Positions 30,313-40,555 of a stretch of 64,000 nucleotides of DNA are shown one piece after another. The notes beneath the pieces were generated by a model. It worked only from the letters and a program-made list of their open reading frames with translations. It searched no databases and was not told where the DNA came from. This DNA comes from Cryphonectria parasitica EP155 (lineage: Eukaryota; Ascomycota; Sordariomycetes; Diaporthales; Cryphonectriaceae), in contig NW_024468911.1 of NCBI RefSeq assembly GCF_011745365.1, forward strand, positions 1,234,759-1,298,758, read 5' to 3'. Every line of letters starts with the position of its first letter. The first letter of the stretch is position 1. Made by a program: the position numbers and the translations under genes.

Positions 30313-31737
30313 TCAAAATGAAGAGTCGTCGGAATCTATATCAGTCATCCCATGCACCACACCGCAGTTCGGGCAGACCTCTTCGTCGCTATCGTAGTAG
30401 AGGTCCGAGACAGACTCCCCAGTGTTCCGGTCGAACTCGACCCACTCCCTCTCATCCGAGTCTCGATTGACGGGAACGCGTTTCCAAAGAGTCTTGCGCT
30501 TCTTCCAGTTGGACACAGGATGGCCTGGTTCCTCTGGCACTACAGGATGCAGGTCACGACGCTCCTTGGGGATCCGCTTGTCCAGCTTTCTCCATGACCG
30601 GACCACTCTGGACAGGCCAGCGTAGCCACGCAATGGCTTCAGGTAACGTCTCTGCTGAACGTAGCTGGGTGCATGACACAGAAAGAGACCGTCGTCCTTG
30701 ACCATCCCCTGAAGATCACCGCCCGCCTTTGCGCCAACTTCGCAGCATGGCAAACCAGTAACCATTAGCTCATTCAGGATCGAGCCTAGATCATGGGCTG
30801 CCAGCTCGTGAAGAGCAGTGTCTGGTAGGGGAAGGAAGTAGTCGGGGAAGTTGACGAAGTCCATCCGCATAGACAACAGTCCTGGAAGCAGTCGTGGTCG
30901 GATGCCAGAGCTGTTGTGCTTATTCCAATCTGGATCGTATGGAGGGCGCAGGGCATCCAAAAAGTCTACCGTCTGCGTCCAGGCGTAAGAGCGCTACGTT
31001 GAGATTGTTAGTGCTTGCTCGCCTGTGAGCATATACTCGGTGGTGAAACTTACAAAGCCCGTCCTGGACATGCTCGCTGGATCTCGGGGTCGATAAGCAA
31101 CTTTGAGACTCTGTGACTTATTGAGGTCGGGGTGGTAATCTGCACCAATACGGTGGGTGCGCTTCTCATCATCATAGTAGTGCGCAACGATACGCAGGTT
31201 AATGTGCCGAATGTCGTTCCGGAACTGGGGTTGCAGATCGGCAAATCGCCGCAGAGCCTCAGGACTGGTGAAGGTAAAGGTATTTCTTGACCAGAAGATT
31301 CGCGTGCCCTCGAAGTGATAGGTCTTGCACGTGGCGAGAAACCCGATGGCGGTCTGCGGAGCCCGCCTGAGCTCCGCGGCGGTGAGATGCTCCATAGTCA
31401 GCCTACAGAGGGGGTCGATGATGGGTTCTTGGGCAAGGAGTGCGAACTGCATGATGCGAAGGATGACCTCGACGGGTAGATGGGGCAGCCTGAGGGAGGT
31501 GTGATCAAGTGCTGAGAGACGAGAGCTCCGGCGGCGGCCTGAGATGGCGGCGGAAGATTGAAAGCCCGGATGTGAGGCAACGGCATCGCTCCAGGGAATT
31601 CCGTGCTCGCGCAGGAGTCGCTTCAGGCGCATGTTTTCGTCCTCGAGCTGGCGATTGTGCGATCGCAGTGGTGCATTGTAACGAGCCTCAGCCTGGTCCT
31701 GCTGGTCGCGACCGTCCCATGGAAAGATGGCCGCCAT
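30313..31737 (-). CDS. F-box domain protein
   Basis: Predicted substrate adaptor of an SCF ubiquitin ligase; target unknown. Exons 31737-31054 and 30993-30313 (intron GTAAGT...CTAAC...GTAG, 60 nt) give 454 residues. An N-terminal leucine-zipper-like segment (RQLEDENMRLKRLLREHGI, about residues 29-47) precedes the F-box core LRLPHLPVEVILRIMQFALL (about 83-102). It continues with CKTYHFEGTRIFWSRNTFTF and, across the intron, RTGF-RSYAWTQTVDFLDALRP. The C-terminus is acidic with a CPNCGVVHG zinc-ribbon-like pair that lacks a second pair. The RSYAWTQ...DALRPPYDP segment is shared by a family of uncharacterised fungal F-box proteins I recognise only as hypothetical. Confidence 0.8.
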
Positions 31738-33615
31738 GATATCGACAGCCGAGGCGGGGTCCGGTTGGTTGTGGACGGTGCGATTACTCAGGGGCGCTCG
31801 GGATCAATCGGTCAAGTATCAACGAGGCGGGAGTTTGATGGAAGAGACAACGGGCATGAGCTGGCGACGGCGATGAGAATGAATGTTGACAATCAGGCTG
31901 TTGGGCTGTGGCGAGGGGAGCGCAGTCGACGGTGGAAGAAGGAGGGATGATGAAGTGAGGTCGTATGGCAGTTGCGAGAGACGCGCTGACATGACTAAGG
32001 ATCCAGATTTGGATGGGAAAGATGGGGGAAACTGGCTCTTGCAGTCTCATTCCACTTGCATGTGCAGTTACATTGGCAGCTGCAGCTTGCCTCTTACCAA
32101 CGGAGTACTTAAGCTCCCGGCGTTGGTCCTGCCCCAAGAAATCGATGAAAAGGATGAAAGAAAAAGGCGCAGTACTAGAATAGAGAAGGGCCCCCAATGC
32201 TTCGTAACCCTTATGAATAGAATGACAGGGAATGCATGTACCTGCCCGGTACAAGGTACGGCTGCCAACCTGACCTGGGGCTGATTTGGCCCCCTTTAGT
32301 GAGGTTGGATTATATGGCAGATGCAGCATGCCACATCAATCAACTGAACTCATCTCTTTGTGTGTGTATGACGGAGATGGCTGAACGGTGACGGTACAGT
32401 ACAAGCACAAGATCTGCTGAGACTTGATGATTTTGAGGTGGTAGAGCCGAGGTACTAAAGTACGTGGTACGAAGAGCATCTCATGGATGGTGGCACGTGG
32501 ATAGGTAGTGTTCAAATGGGTTTCCTATAACTTTTTCGCGACTCAAGTGACTCGAGATTACAGAGCCGCATTTAGAAATCAGAACCATAGAAATTTGGAA
32601 GAGACTTTTGTTCTTCATCTTTTCATATTCTGTACATTCCTCAATACAAATATTTGAAGTTGGAGTTGGAATTGAGCCTGTTGACGAGTTGCGAAAAACT
32701 TGTGGGGAAGTACATTTGAACACAGCTGGCGTACTGCCGTTACTAGCCGTCCCACAATGGTTCCTTCCCGCGTCCCTCCACGCTGGAGCTAAATCGGCAG
32801 CGGTATCTGCATGGATCCCCCCGGCAAGAAGCCATGAGATCGTGAGAGCTTGCATAAACCCTAAACTACCAAATGCCAAATATGATGACTGACGATGAGA
32901 CGTGGGCGTCTGAAGAGGCGGCCACTCTCAGCCTCATACAAGTCCTGGGAGTTCATCCCACGAGAACCAAGTCGTTCCACGTGGGGCCGAAAAGAGAAAG
33001 CTTCATCGACGGGTGTACTTTTGTGTGACGAGCAAGTCAAAGCACGCGGGGAATGGGCAGCGGCGTCGACCGTGCAGGAGCTCACAGGAATGGCCTGACT
33101 ATTCTGTGCTCCCCATGAAATGTAGTCTGGCATTTAGCTGCATATTTTCTACGACCTCAGCTTCCCGGCACGGCGGCTCGAAGACATGGGATATGTTAGC
33201 GAGAAAGGCCGTCAACGTTGGAGGGGAGTGATTACGACAGCAGCCTCCGGAAGGCGGTGAGTGAGCAAATCACGGCGCAAAAAAAGCAAAATTTGGTGGT
33301 TTCAGCCTCTGCCTTTACATGAAGCGAGGCGTCCATTTCGGGGGGCGGGGGGACAAATTGGACTGGAATAGACTGTGGAAAGCGTGTCGGTTTGGGGCGC
33401 GTCAAGGGATATCGGCAGCGGAAAGGTCACCATCGGATTAAAGTGGTTATTGTGAGGGTAACAGCGTGGCATATATACAATTCATATAACGAGTAGTAAT
33501 TATGAACGTTGTTTTGCATTTCCTAATTAGGTTCACGATGCTGCGCTGATGTAGTCACCTATACAGTTCGGATCATATCATGATTCATGACGTTGAGAAT
33601 TCCCTTTCCCCCGAT
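31738..33615. other. Intergenic region upstream of the F-box gene
   Basis: About 1.9 kb of mostly noncoding DNA, containing the F-box promoter and the 3' flank of the BLI-3-like gene. The only open frame of interest is the small secreted-type candidate at 32481-32879 (separate entry). A GGGGGGCGGGGGG run lies near 33341. Confidence 0.5.
32481..32879 (-). CDS. Candidate small secreted six-cysteine protein (speculative)
   Basis: A 132-codon open frame without a recognised family. It starts MAFGSLGFMQALTISWLLAG, a plausible signal peptide with a likely cleavage after IHA. The remaining 108 residues hold six cysteines (in NHC, FKC, NICIEEC, SKC and STC contexts), an even number suited to disulphides. 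No intron is needed. Against it: short length, no family recognised, and such frames occur by chance in noncoding DNA. It could be an effector-like protein or nothing. Confidence 0.22.
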   Translation of the reverse strand: MAFGSLGFMQALTISWLLAGGIHADTAADLAPAWRDAGRNHCGTASNGSTPAVFKCTSPQVFRNSSTGSIPTPTSNICIEECTEYEKMKNKSLFQISMVLISKCGSVISSHLSREKVIGNPFEHYLSTCHHP

Positions 33616-34404
33616 CTAGTTAGAAGATCTCCACTGGCTGACCTCGCTCTCGCTCAGCTCCCTCAGCTTGTTAATCGCCGCAGGCTTGCCGGTGACTGCG
33701 CCCTGCGCCACCTCGGCCGCCCTTGAGAGTATATTCTTGGCCACGATCGCATATGTCGCGCTCAGCGTCTTGACTCGGATGACCCCGATGCGCGGGTCGT
33801 TCTCACTGCCGTCGTGCTTGCCGTCGCCCAGGTCGCCCAGCCATGTCTTCAGGATCGGGCTGTAGTGCTTCTTGACCAGCTCACGGTCCGTCTCCACACT
33901 CGCGGTCCCGGACACGGAAGCCCACTCGCCACTGCCGTTCAGGAACGACAGGTTGATGTGGTCGTCGGCCTGCAGCTCGTCCGTCTTGCCGGACTCGGTG
34001 TTGGTGTGGAAGAGAAGGTCGATGCCGCCGTTCTCCTTAGCCGCCACCGCCATGCACCGTGACACCAGCTTTCCAGAGCTCGCTTCGCGCGTCGTCATCA
34101 TGCCGAACTTGCACGCCGAGATGAAATCGCTGAGGTCGGTAACCTTGTCCTGCAGCGACACCTCGGTGTCGGCGTTGGCCGCCTTGTAGGGGTCGGCGGG
34201 CTTGTCGCCTGTGGATGTGTTGGAGAAAGACATGGTGGTCCTGGAACTGTGGATTAGTCTACGCGTTGATCTCGTAAGGTGAGACGTGGCGCAAGACGCT
34301 GCTCGTAGGGAGCTGGTGGGGAGCACAAGCTGGGATAAAGCACTGCGTCTTGTGCCGTTCCCAAGGGAGCGGCGGCCCATGAACAATAAATTGAGGGCAG
34401 ACAT
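33616..34404 (-). CDS. BLI-3-like FMN-binding split-barrel protein with possible mitochondrial leader
   Basis: Related to Neurospora blue-light-induced protein BLI-3 and the pyridoxamine-5'-phosphate-oxidase-like general stress proteins; probably binds FMN, reaction unknown. The conserved protein starts at ATG 34233 in a CACCATG context: MSFSNTSTGDKPADPYKA, CKFGMMTTREASSGKLVSRC, DLLFHTNTESGKTDEL, GSGEWASVSGTASVETDREL and KTWLGDLGDGKHDGSENDPR, 205 residues. The same frame is open upstream to ATG 34404, adding 57 residues with nine Arg and no Asp or Glu. The leader ends in RRLIHSSRTT directly before MSFSN, matching the R-x-(F/L/I)-x-x-(S/T/G)-x4 octapeptidyl processing pattern. Two products (mitochondrial and cytosolic) from one gene are possible; an intron in the leader is an alternative. 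Confidence 0.88.
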   Translation of the reverse strand: MSALNLLFMGRRSLGNGTRRSALSQLVLPTSSLRAASCATSHLTRSTRRLIHSSRTTMSFSNTSTGDKPADPYKAANADTEVSLQDKVTDLSDFISACKFGMMTTREASSGKLVSRCMAVAAKENGGIDLLFHTNTESGKTDELQADDHINLSFLNGSGEWASVSGTASVETDRELVKKHYSPILKTWLGDLGDGKHDGSENDPRIGVIRVKTLSATYAIVAKNILSRAAEVAQGAVTGKPAAINKLRELSESEVSQWRSSN

Positions 34405-35245
34405 ACTGGTTCGTTCTTGTAATGTGCTGAAGGGGAAGATATTCGTGATTCACTGTCGTTGTTGGGTACGAGAGCTGACTTTGAGATATCGGTGGCGAAT
34501 AGTGTTATGGGAATGAATTAGAATTGACTGCTGCTCTTCACCCAGTTGAAAGGATCTCTTAACCATTTTATGTATTCATAGCTCCCCCCTTTGACCTTCC
34601 CTTCGTCATACTGAAACCACTTTGTGGCAATTCATCATCGAGTTGCTCGTCATCTCCAAATAGTCCTACATGGTGACGTCAAGGCTAGGTGACACGCGGG
34701 GCTTTGGGGAAGAGCGCCTACTAAGGGCTCAGCTGTACCTCACGCTACTATGCCACTGTGCCGGCCAGGTACCTTACGCCCTGCTTTCTCGAATTGGCTC
34801 TCAATTACTCCTTCCTTTCTATTGCGAGGATTAATTGCACGCCTTTTGCTACTAGCGGCCGATCGGTAGCACGAGGGCTGGAGGCTGTGATCGCTCCACA
34901 GGTATCGCAAATCCCATGAGATGATGGCATAACCCTTAAAGTGATCGTCTGTCTACTTGAATAGAATACAGGTTTACAGAGGATTTCTTCTAGGAAACGG
35001 CCTGGATGAATACCTCCGTCCCTCTCCCCATCGACACGATCGCGTGGTGAAGGAGGATGCCATTGCAGGTGTAATATGCATAACAGCACTGCTGAGAAGT
35101 CTGAAGCGCTGTTCAAGGAGACCGCAACAAGACAAAATGCGGCCTGCTTCTCCCAAGGGCCAGTCGAGCTGTTGCACCATGAAGATGGATCATATCTCTT
35201 TGGAACAGGAAAGTCTGCATTCTCTCTGACCACAACACCTGTTGT
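34405..35245. other. Intergenic region between BLI-3-like gene and DPH5
   Basis: Carries the BLI-3-like promoter and the 3' flank of DPH5. No gene recognised; a 142-codon minus-strand frame at 34805-35233 has no family signature and overlaps the probable DPH5 3' UTR. Confidence 0.55.
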
Positions 35246-36239
35246 TTATTGGCCCTGATAGTCCGCTTTCCATATCGAGTCCCAAGTCTCCTTGTTCACG
35301 GCGAACTCCCGGACAAAGTCGTGCTCTAGCTCATGTGTCCTCCGGCCCAGCAACACAAGGCTGTGAAGAGGCGGGCCGAGGGCATCATCCTGCTCACACA
35401 GCTCCTTCAGCGTGCCTGCAACAAACTTCTCGGTCTTGCCGCCCACGCGCGCCGCCCCAATGGCCAGGCTGTTGGGCCCGTAAACGCCCTCTTTCCGCTC
35501 CTCCTCGACCTCCAGCATTTGGGAGGCGCACTGACCAACCGTCATGTACCTGGGCGGCTCAAAAATCCTAATTCCCCGCGCCATGTTCTCCAGGCTCTGC
35601 TCCTTGACCTTGATGTCCAGCAGCAACAGCGTGTGCAGGCCGATCGTCCTGTTCTCGCGCACGCGGTCGTAGAACGAGGCCGGCCGCCAGTTGTCCGTGA
35701 AGAAGACCATGCTGACCGTCTGGCCGAAGTTGTACAGTTGCAGGCCCGCAGCTCCGATGCCGCTCATGATGGAGGCGTTGGGCACAGTGCCTACGGGAAT
35801 GCCCAGCTCACGCGCGCGCAGCACAAGGTCTGTGTGCGTCGTCGCGCCGAAGGGATCGCCAACCACCAGGAAGGCGACGTCCTCGGTGCCGGCATCGCGG
35901 AGGATCTCGTCGCTGTTGGACTCAACCATCTCGCGGTCGGCGATTGTCACAGGCCGGCCATAGTAGGTTTCCTACTAGGACGTGTCAGACTTTTTCTCCT
36001 CCTCCTTCACCTCTTCTTACCACTCTCTATCTCTTCTCGTTTCTCTTTCTTCTTGTTCGAACAAGCCTTAGTAATTCGAGGGAAGGAAGGATAGCTTTGC
36101 TCACCAGCACGGACTGGTCGACCAGCAGGATGCTTGTGTATGCTTCCAGGTACACGCGCGAGGCCTTCTTCACGATCTCCAGTCCCTTCACCGTAATGTC
36201 TGTCTCATCTGACAGTCCGAGGCCTACAAGATACAACAT
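35246..36239 (-). CDS. dph5: Diphthine methyl ester synthase (diphthamide biosynthesis methyltransferase)
   Basis: S-adenosylmethionine-dependent methyltransferase that methylates the modified histidine of elongation factor 2 in the diphthamide pathway. Exons 36239-36105 and 35971-35246 (intron GTGAGC...TAG, 133 nt) give 286 residues, the usual DPH5 size. Diagnostic stretches: [20 protein letters not shown] at the N-terminus, [27 protein letters not shown] just after the intron, [20 protein letters not shown] (SAM pocket), [20 protein letters not shown] and a C-terminal [12 protein letters not shown]. The N-terminal position of the catalytic core, acidic LSDETD loop and overall order leave little doubt. 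Its start faces the unrelated gene at 37149 across about 0.9 kb. Confidence 0.96.
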
Positions 36240-37148
36240 CGTACTCTAGGAAAGCCGGTCGATTTTTCTTGGGAAACGAGATGCAACTTGGAATGCGATC
36301 TCAACAGCAGAGAGGATTCAAATTTCTTAGTGAATTCTGCCACTCTAACAAGGCCCCCACTTCACCTTGCCCCAATTTTGTTAGTTAGTGCACAACAGGC
36401 TACAGCACTTAGCGCCGTTCCATAATTGTATGTAGTACTGTATTCCCTTCCCTCTCCACCTGACTTGACCTTTTCCCTTTCACCACGCCCTTCGACACGA
36501 CACTCATTGACGTCGACACAACACACTGCATCGCACATCCGCAGTAAACACTACATCGCGAAACTAAAGCCATCCGCCGTCCCATAGCCACGCTACAGGT
36601 TCCTATCGCAGACCTGGGCTTTGGGAGCAACGGGGTGATCCTCCTCTTCTGAGCTCGTTCGAGGACAGGAGACACTGTGGTCGAGGACATCTCGTCCGGA
36701 GTAGTCATCCTCTTCAACGGGACTCAAATCAAAGAAAGAAGACAGGAGGAGCCGTGTTGTTGGCCGTGCCTAGTTTCAGCCTCTGAGGTGTCGTTGTTGC
36801 CGGCTCAGGCTTGCTCTATTTTTCTCTTTTACTCTTCGTCCTCGCACTCGAAGTTGCCGAGACGGATTTTGATACGGAGTCAAGGCTGCTCCATCATCAC
36901 GCCGCCAATACAAAGCCGGGGAGGGTGGGATCTCTGCGCCGAGAGTATCGTCTTACTCTGCGCAGGGGGGTTTTTCACTCTGAAAGAGCCAGACCAAAGC
37001 AGATACGTGCTGTGCATCCCCTTTTCCCATCTCCCCCGCGTTGCTTTGCTGGACCAGATTCGCAGGAGTCCGACGACCTCACATCATTTTGGTTTTGAGA
37101 ACCGATTGAGAACGCGATTATATATCATCATCGCCCTGCATCAGCATC
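36240..37148. other. Divergent promoter region between DPH5 and the coiled-coil gene
   Basis: No gene seen in about 0.9 kb. It should contain both promoters. Open frames crossing it (for example 36677-37447) have no family signature and run into the next gene in another frame. Confidence 0.55.
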
Positions 37149-38450
37149 ATGGCTGGATCTCCGTCCGCCCAGTCCGCCTCCGCCTCCGCCTCCGCCTCCG
37201 CCTCCACTGCCTCAAGTTCTGGCTCTGGGTCCTCTGTTCCCCTCCAGCTACACAGGCTGGGCGTGGTGGACTCGTACGATTCGAGCTCCGCGTCCGGATC
37301 CGCATCCCCATCTGCATCCTGCTCGTTCCGTGCCAATGTCACCATATTCTTCGACCCTTTAGCCAACACCGCCTTCTTCAGAGTCGAGGCCGCCATCGCT
37401 CTGCGCGTCCCCTCGACCCAGACCGATGGCCACCCCGTCGTGGGTGACGCTTCTCAGCTCAAAGTCTCGTTGCATATCCACCCTGATGAGATCACCTCGT
37501 TGGCTTTCTCCCGACTGCCCAGGCTTCCTGAGCGCCTCAACCCGATATACCATCACCTATCCAATAAAGAGACTTTCTCGCTCCAGCTTGTCCTCAGTTC
37601 CCCTCCTACCCTGGTGGTCCCGAACATTGGTGTCCTTGTTCCCATCGCGCAATCCGACATCGACGTCCTTGCAGCCTTCCAGCGTATTGCCAGCGCGACT
37701 ACCCCTACACTTATGCTTTACATCGCCGGCACCGCCCTAACGGACGCACAAGCCTTGTCTATCTGCACTACCGTCCCATCTATGTCCAGAACGCTCAACG
37801 CGCGGTATACAGATCTGCGTACGTTCTGTGGCGGCTTAGGTGCACGAGAGTTGGCGCTAGATGAGATTGCTGATGTCATGGTCCGAGGGTCGCCGACCGC
37901 GAGCGCCAGTCCGCCGGCATACGAGGAGGCGGATCGTAAACCCCCGGAATACAAACATGAGGCGCGGAAGAGACCACGTCAGAGCAGCTGGAGTTCCAAA
38001 AAGAACGCTAGCATTGACGCGAGCAGCGCCGAGGGGGAGACCCTGGCAGGGATACAAAGACAGACACAAATGCTACAGCAGCTCCTCAATGAAGCCAGAA
38101 ACACCACCTCTCGTCTCCAAGCTCTGAATACGGAAGCCGGCGTGAAGGAGGGGCAGCTGCGCGAGAAGCTGTCTGACGCAGACGCAAAGCTGAATCAGCT
38201 GGCTGATGCGACAGCCGACTACGAGTACGAGGCGTCGGAGGGGCTGGGTGCATACATCGATAACCGGATGGATGAAATGCGCAGCGAGCTGCTGGAGCAC
38301 TTAGACGAGAGGTTCGAGCAGCTCGAGGCAGACACGATCATGCGAGCCGAGATGGAGGAGTACTTTGACGAGCAGATTCATGCGGCCAAATCAGATCTGC
38401 GCGAGGCTCTGGCGGGGGGTGGAGTGAGGATTCTGCTTCCAGATGAGTGA
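37149..38450 (+). CDS. Uncharacterised protein with low-complexity N-terminus and C-terminal coiled coil
   Basis: Single-exon frame of 433 residues, unrecognised. Residues 1-60 are Ser/Ala/Gly-rich, encoded partly by a GCCTCC hexamer repeat near 37170-37210. Residues about 60-250 look folded: FRANVTIFFDPLANTAFFRV, LKVSLHIHPDEITSL and TLMLYIAGTALTDAQAL, a beta-strand-rich pattern. A basic linker (KHEARKRPRQSSWSSKK) follows, then about 130 residues of strongly charged heptad coiled coil (TLAGIQRQTQMLQQLLNEAR to FDEQIHAAKSDLREAL). ATG 37149 follows a CATC context and is the first in frame. A nuclear protein is possible from the basic linker, but I assign no function. Confidence 0.75.
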   Translation: MAGSPSAQSASASASASASTASSSGSGSSVPLQLHRLGVVDSYDSSSASGSASPSASCSFRANVTIFFDPLANTAFFRVEAAIALRVPSTQTDGHPVVGDASQLKVSLHIHPDEITSLAFSRLPRLPERLNPIYHHLSNKETFSLQLVLSSPPTLVVPNIGVLVPIAQSDIDVLAAFQRIASATTPTLMLYIAGTALTDAQALSICTTVPSMSRTLNARYTDLRTFCGGLGARELALDEIADVMVRGSPTASASPPAYEEADRKPPEYKHEARKRPRQSSWSSKKNASIDASSAEGETLAGIQRQTQMLQQLLNEARNTTSRLQALNTEAGVKEGQLREKLSDADAKLNQLADATADYEYEASEGLGAYIDNRMDEMRSELLEHLDERFEQLEADTIMRAEMEEYFDEQIHAAKSDLREALAGGGVRILLPDE

Positions 38451-39139
38451 TCGTATCGTGTGTATGTGTGTGTATATATCAATCCATGATCTGCATGTCA
38501 TCGTTCAGGTAGATCGAAGTATGAAATATGGATCAGTAAAGTGTTCAACAGACTTGCGCGTTTGAGTAGACTGGATAAATCCAGCGGCGTGGCTGTCCTG
38601 GGCAAACGCCCAGGTGTACGATTAATCTCACAACTCGCCGCAGTTGTCAAACTATGTGTTTGACCGTAGCGATTGATCGCTACATCTACGACGAAATTCT
38701 CGACACGGCGAAGCAATACACTGCAAGACGGATCGTCCTACTACGAAATTGGCCTTTGTCATCATCGCAGGCGAGCACGCTGGAAGAACCTCTGCTAGCG
38801 AGACAGCCCACTATACCTCTACCACTGCACTCGGCCCAGTAGTTCTCGAAGTAGCGCTATAACCCACGCGGGATCCTGCTGTGCCTGCTGCTTCGCGCCC
38901 ACTATCGATAAGCTTCCAGTGACATTCAACATCTGGGCCAGTGGTCCTGGGAAGTTCATCCCGTCTCTGTATCTATTTTATTTACACAGCACAGCAAGCA
39001 CCACACCACCCTTCTTTGACCCTCAACCATCCAGCCCCATTGCGAAACCCTCTATCACACGTCACGACCCCCTACCGACACAGCTTTCCGCTCCCCAGCC
39101 AACTGACTCTCGACTCCAAAAACACTACTCCCCCCAATC
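38451..39139. other. Intergenic region upstream of SNU23
   Basis: Holds the 3' flank of the coiled-coil gene (with a GTGTATGTGTGTGTATATAT stretch near 38460-38480) and the SNU23 promoter, which ends in a C/A-rich leader. No gene recognised. Confidence 0.55.
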
Positions 39140-39856
39140 ATGTCTAAACAAGGCGGTGGCGGTGGTGCTTACGGCACCTCCGCGGGCGACACGTCCTTCC
39201 GCAAGACACGCAACGCCGACGAGTACGCCCAAAAAGCCAAAGAGCGCACCGCGGCCGAGCGCGAAGAGGCCAAGGCGCGATACGAGGCCAAGCTCGCGGG
39301 CAAGCGGTACTACAAGCCGCGCGACGGGACGGAGACGATGACGGAGGCGCGGCGGCAGGTGCTGGACCTGAGCTCGCGGGTGGGCAAGACGCAGCTGGTG
39401 GCGGCGGGGGCGGGCGTGGGGCGGCGGGGCCGCGGCGCCGGGTTCTACTGCGAGGCGTGCGACCTGACGTTCAAGGACAACGTGCAGTGGGTGGAGCACA
39501 TCAACAGTGGGCAGCACCTGGCAAGCATGGGCCAGACGCTGGAGGTGCGGGCGGCGGGGGCGGAGGAGGTGCACCGGCGGATCGAGGAGGTGTGGGAGAG
39601 GCTGCAGGCGCTGCAGAGGGAGAAGGAGACGGGGCTGCAGGAGCGCATCAAGATCCACGAGGAGGACATGGAGAGGGAGCGGGAGGAGAAGCGGAGGCGG
39701 CGGAAGGAGGCCGAGGACAAGAGGCGGGCGGAGAGGGAGAAGGAGACGACCGCCAAGATGGACTATGGCGAGGATGTCAGGATCGAGGGCGAGCATGACG
39801 AGGACGATATGATGGCTGCCATGGGCATCAGCGGGTTTGGAACATCCAAGAAGTGA
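39140..39856 (+). CDS. snu23: U4/U6.U5 tri-snRNP zinc-finger protein Snu23 (ZMAT2 family)
   Basis: Component of the pre-activation spliceosome that binds near the U6 ACAGAGA helix. Single exon, 238 residues. N-terminal consensus DTSFRKTRNADEYAQKAKER and YYKPRDGTETMTEARRQVLD matches ZMAT2/Snu23. A single matrin-type C2H2 zinc finger follows: FYCEACDLTFKDNVQWVEHI ending NSGQHLA (about residues 105-135). Then comes a highly charged helix rich in RREEK, and an acidic tail ending MGISGFGTSKK. ATG 39140 is preceded by CCAATC and opens the family-typical MSKQG start. The gene is notably GC-rich in its third positions. Confidence 0.95.
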   Translation: MSKQGGGGGAYGTSAGDTSFRKTRNADEYAQKAKERTAAEREEAKARYEAKLAGKRYYKPRDGTETMTEARRQVLDLSSRVGKTQLVAAGAGVGRRGRGAGFYCEACDLTFKDNVQWVEHINSGQHLASMGQTLEVRAAGAEEVHRRIEEVWERLQALQREKETGLQERIKIHEEDMEREREEKRRRRKEAEDKRRAEREKETTAKMDYGEDVRIEGEHDEDDMMAAMGISGFGTSKK

Positions 39857-40555
39857 TCTGGGACGCGAGCCGTCCATCGAATGACAATAGCAGGTCGCTG
39901 CTGTGCAAGCATGCACTGTTCGGGATGAGGTGGCCAGGCACAACCCGCACGAGATTTCCCGAGAACGGGCATGGTTGCTCAAAACAACGAGAGCTTCCGG
40001 TCGAAACGGCCTAAGAAGGAGCGCCACCCTTTCGACGCGGGCATCATCTCGCGGCACGGCATTTGCTGATAGCATTCCGTGGAGGAAGCATCACCAAGAA
40101 GATTGGCCTGGCCCGAGGCATCCGCGATATGCCTGCATTGCCTTGTCCTCGCGGCCGCCACGCGTTTGGTGAAGCCGCGGAGGAGCGGAAAGGCATCAGA
40201 CATTATGCACACAGATCGACAAGTAGTAGTGCAGTGCCACTTAATTGCATGCACGATGAGAACAGAGGCGAACGTTGCTACCACTCATGGCAATCGGAAG
40301 TTGAAGGGTATCTCGAGTCTATCAGTAGCCACCCTCTCTCTATACGTGTACCACCTCCATAGTACCAGTAGCGTATGTCCAACTAGTATGTGTGCAGCAC
40401 GCTCCAAGCGTCCATATATACCATGCTCCATCCAAGTAAGTGTACATATCTAATGGACTTGTTGTAGTGAGAATCTAACATGCCGTGCCAAGTGAAATGA
40501 AATGCCAACGGTCTCATCACCCAGAATGTCGCCAAGCGCCCCTGAAAAGGGGCCC
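39857..40555. other. Convergent intergenic region between SNU23 and the zinc transporter
   Basis: Both genes end here. No gene, RNA or repeat recognised in about 0.7 kb. Confidence 0.6.

Noticed and set aside
34805..35233. 142-codon minus-strand frame just downstream of DPH5
   Set aside because: Probably DPH5 3' UTR; no family or signal sequence.
35333..36094. Plus-strand frame of 253 codons opposite DPH5
   Set aside because: Antisense to a clearly identified enzyme and crosses its intron.
39125..40075. Minus-strand frame of 316 codons opposite SNU23
   Set aside because: Leu/Pro-rich complement of the GC-rich SNU23 coding sequence; no domain.
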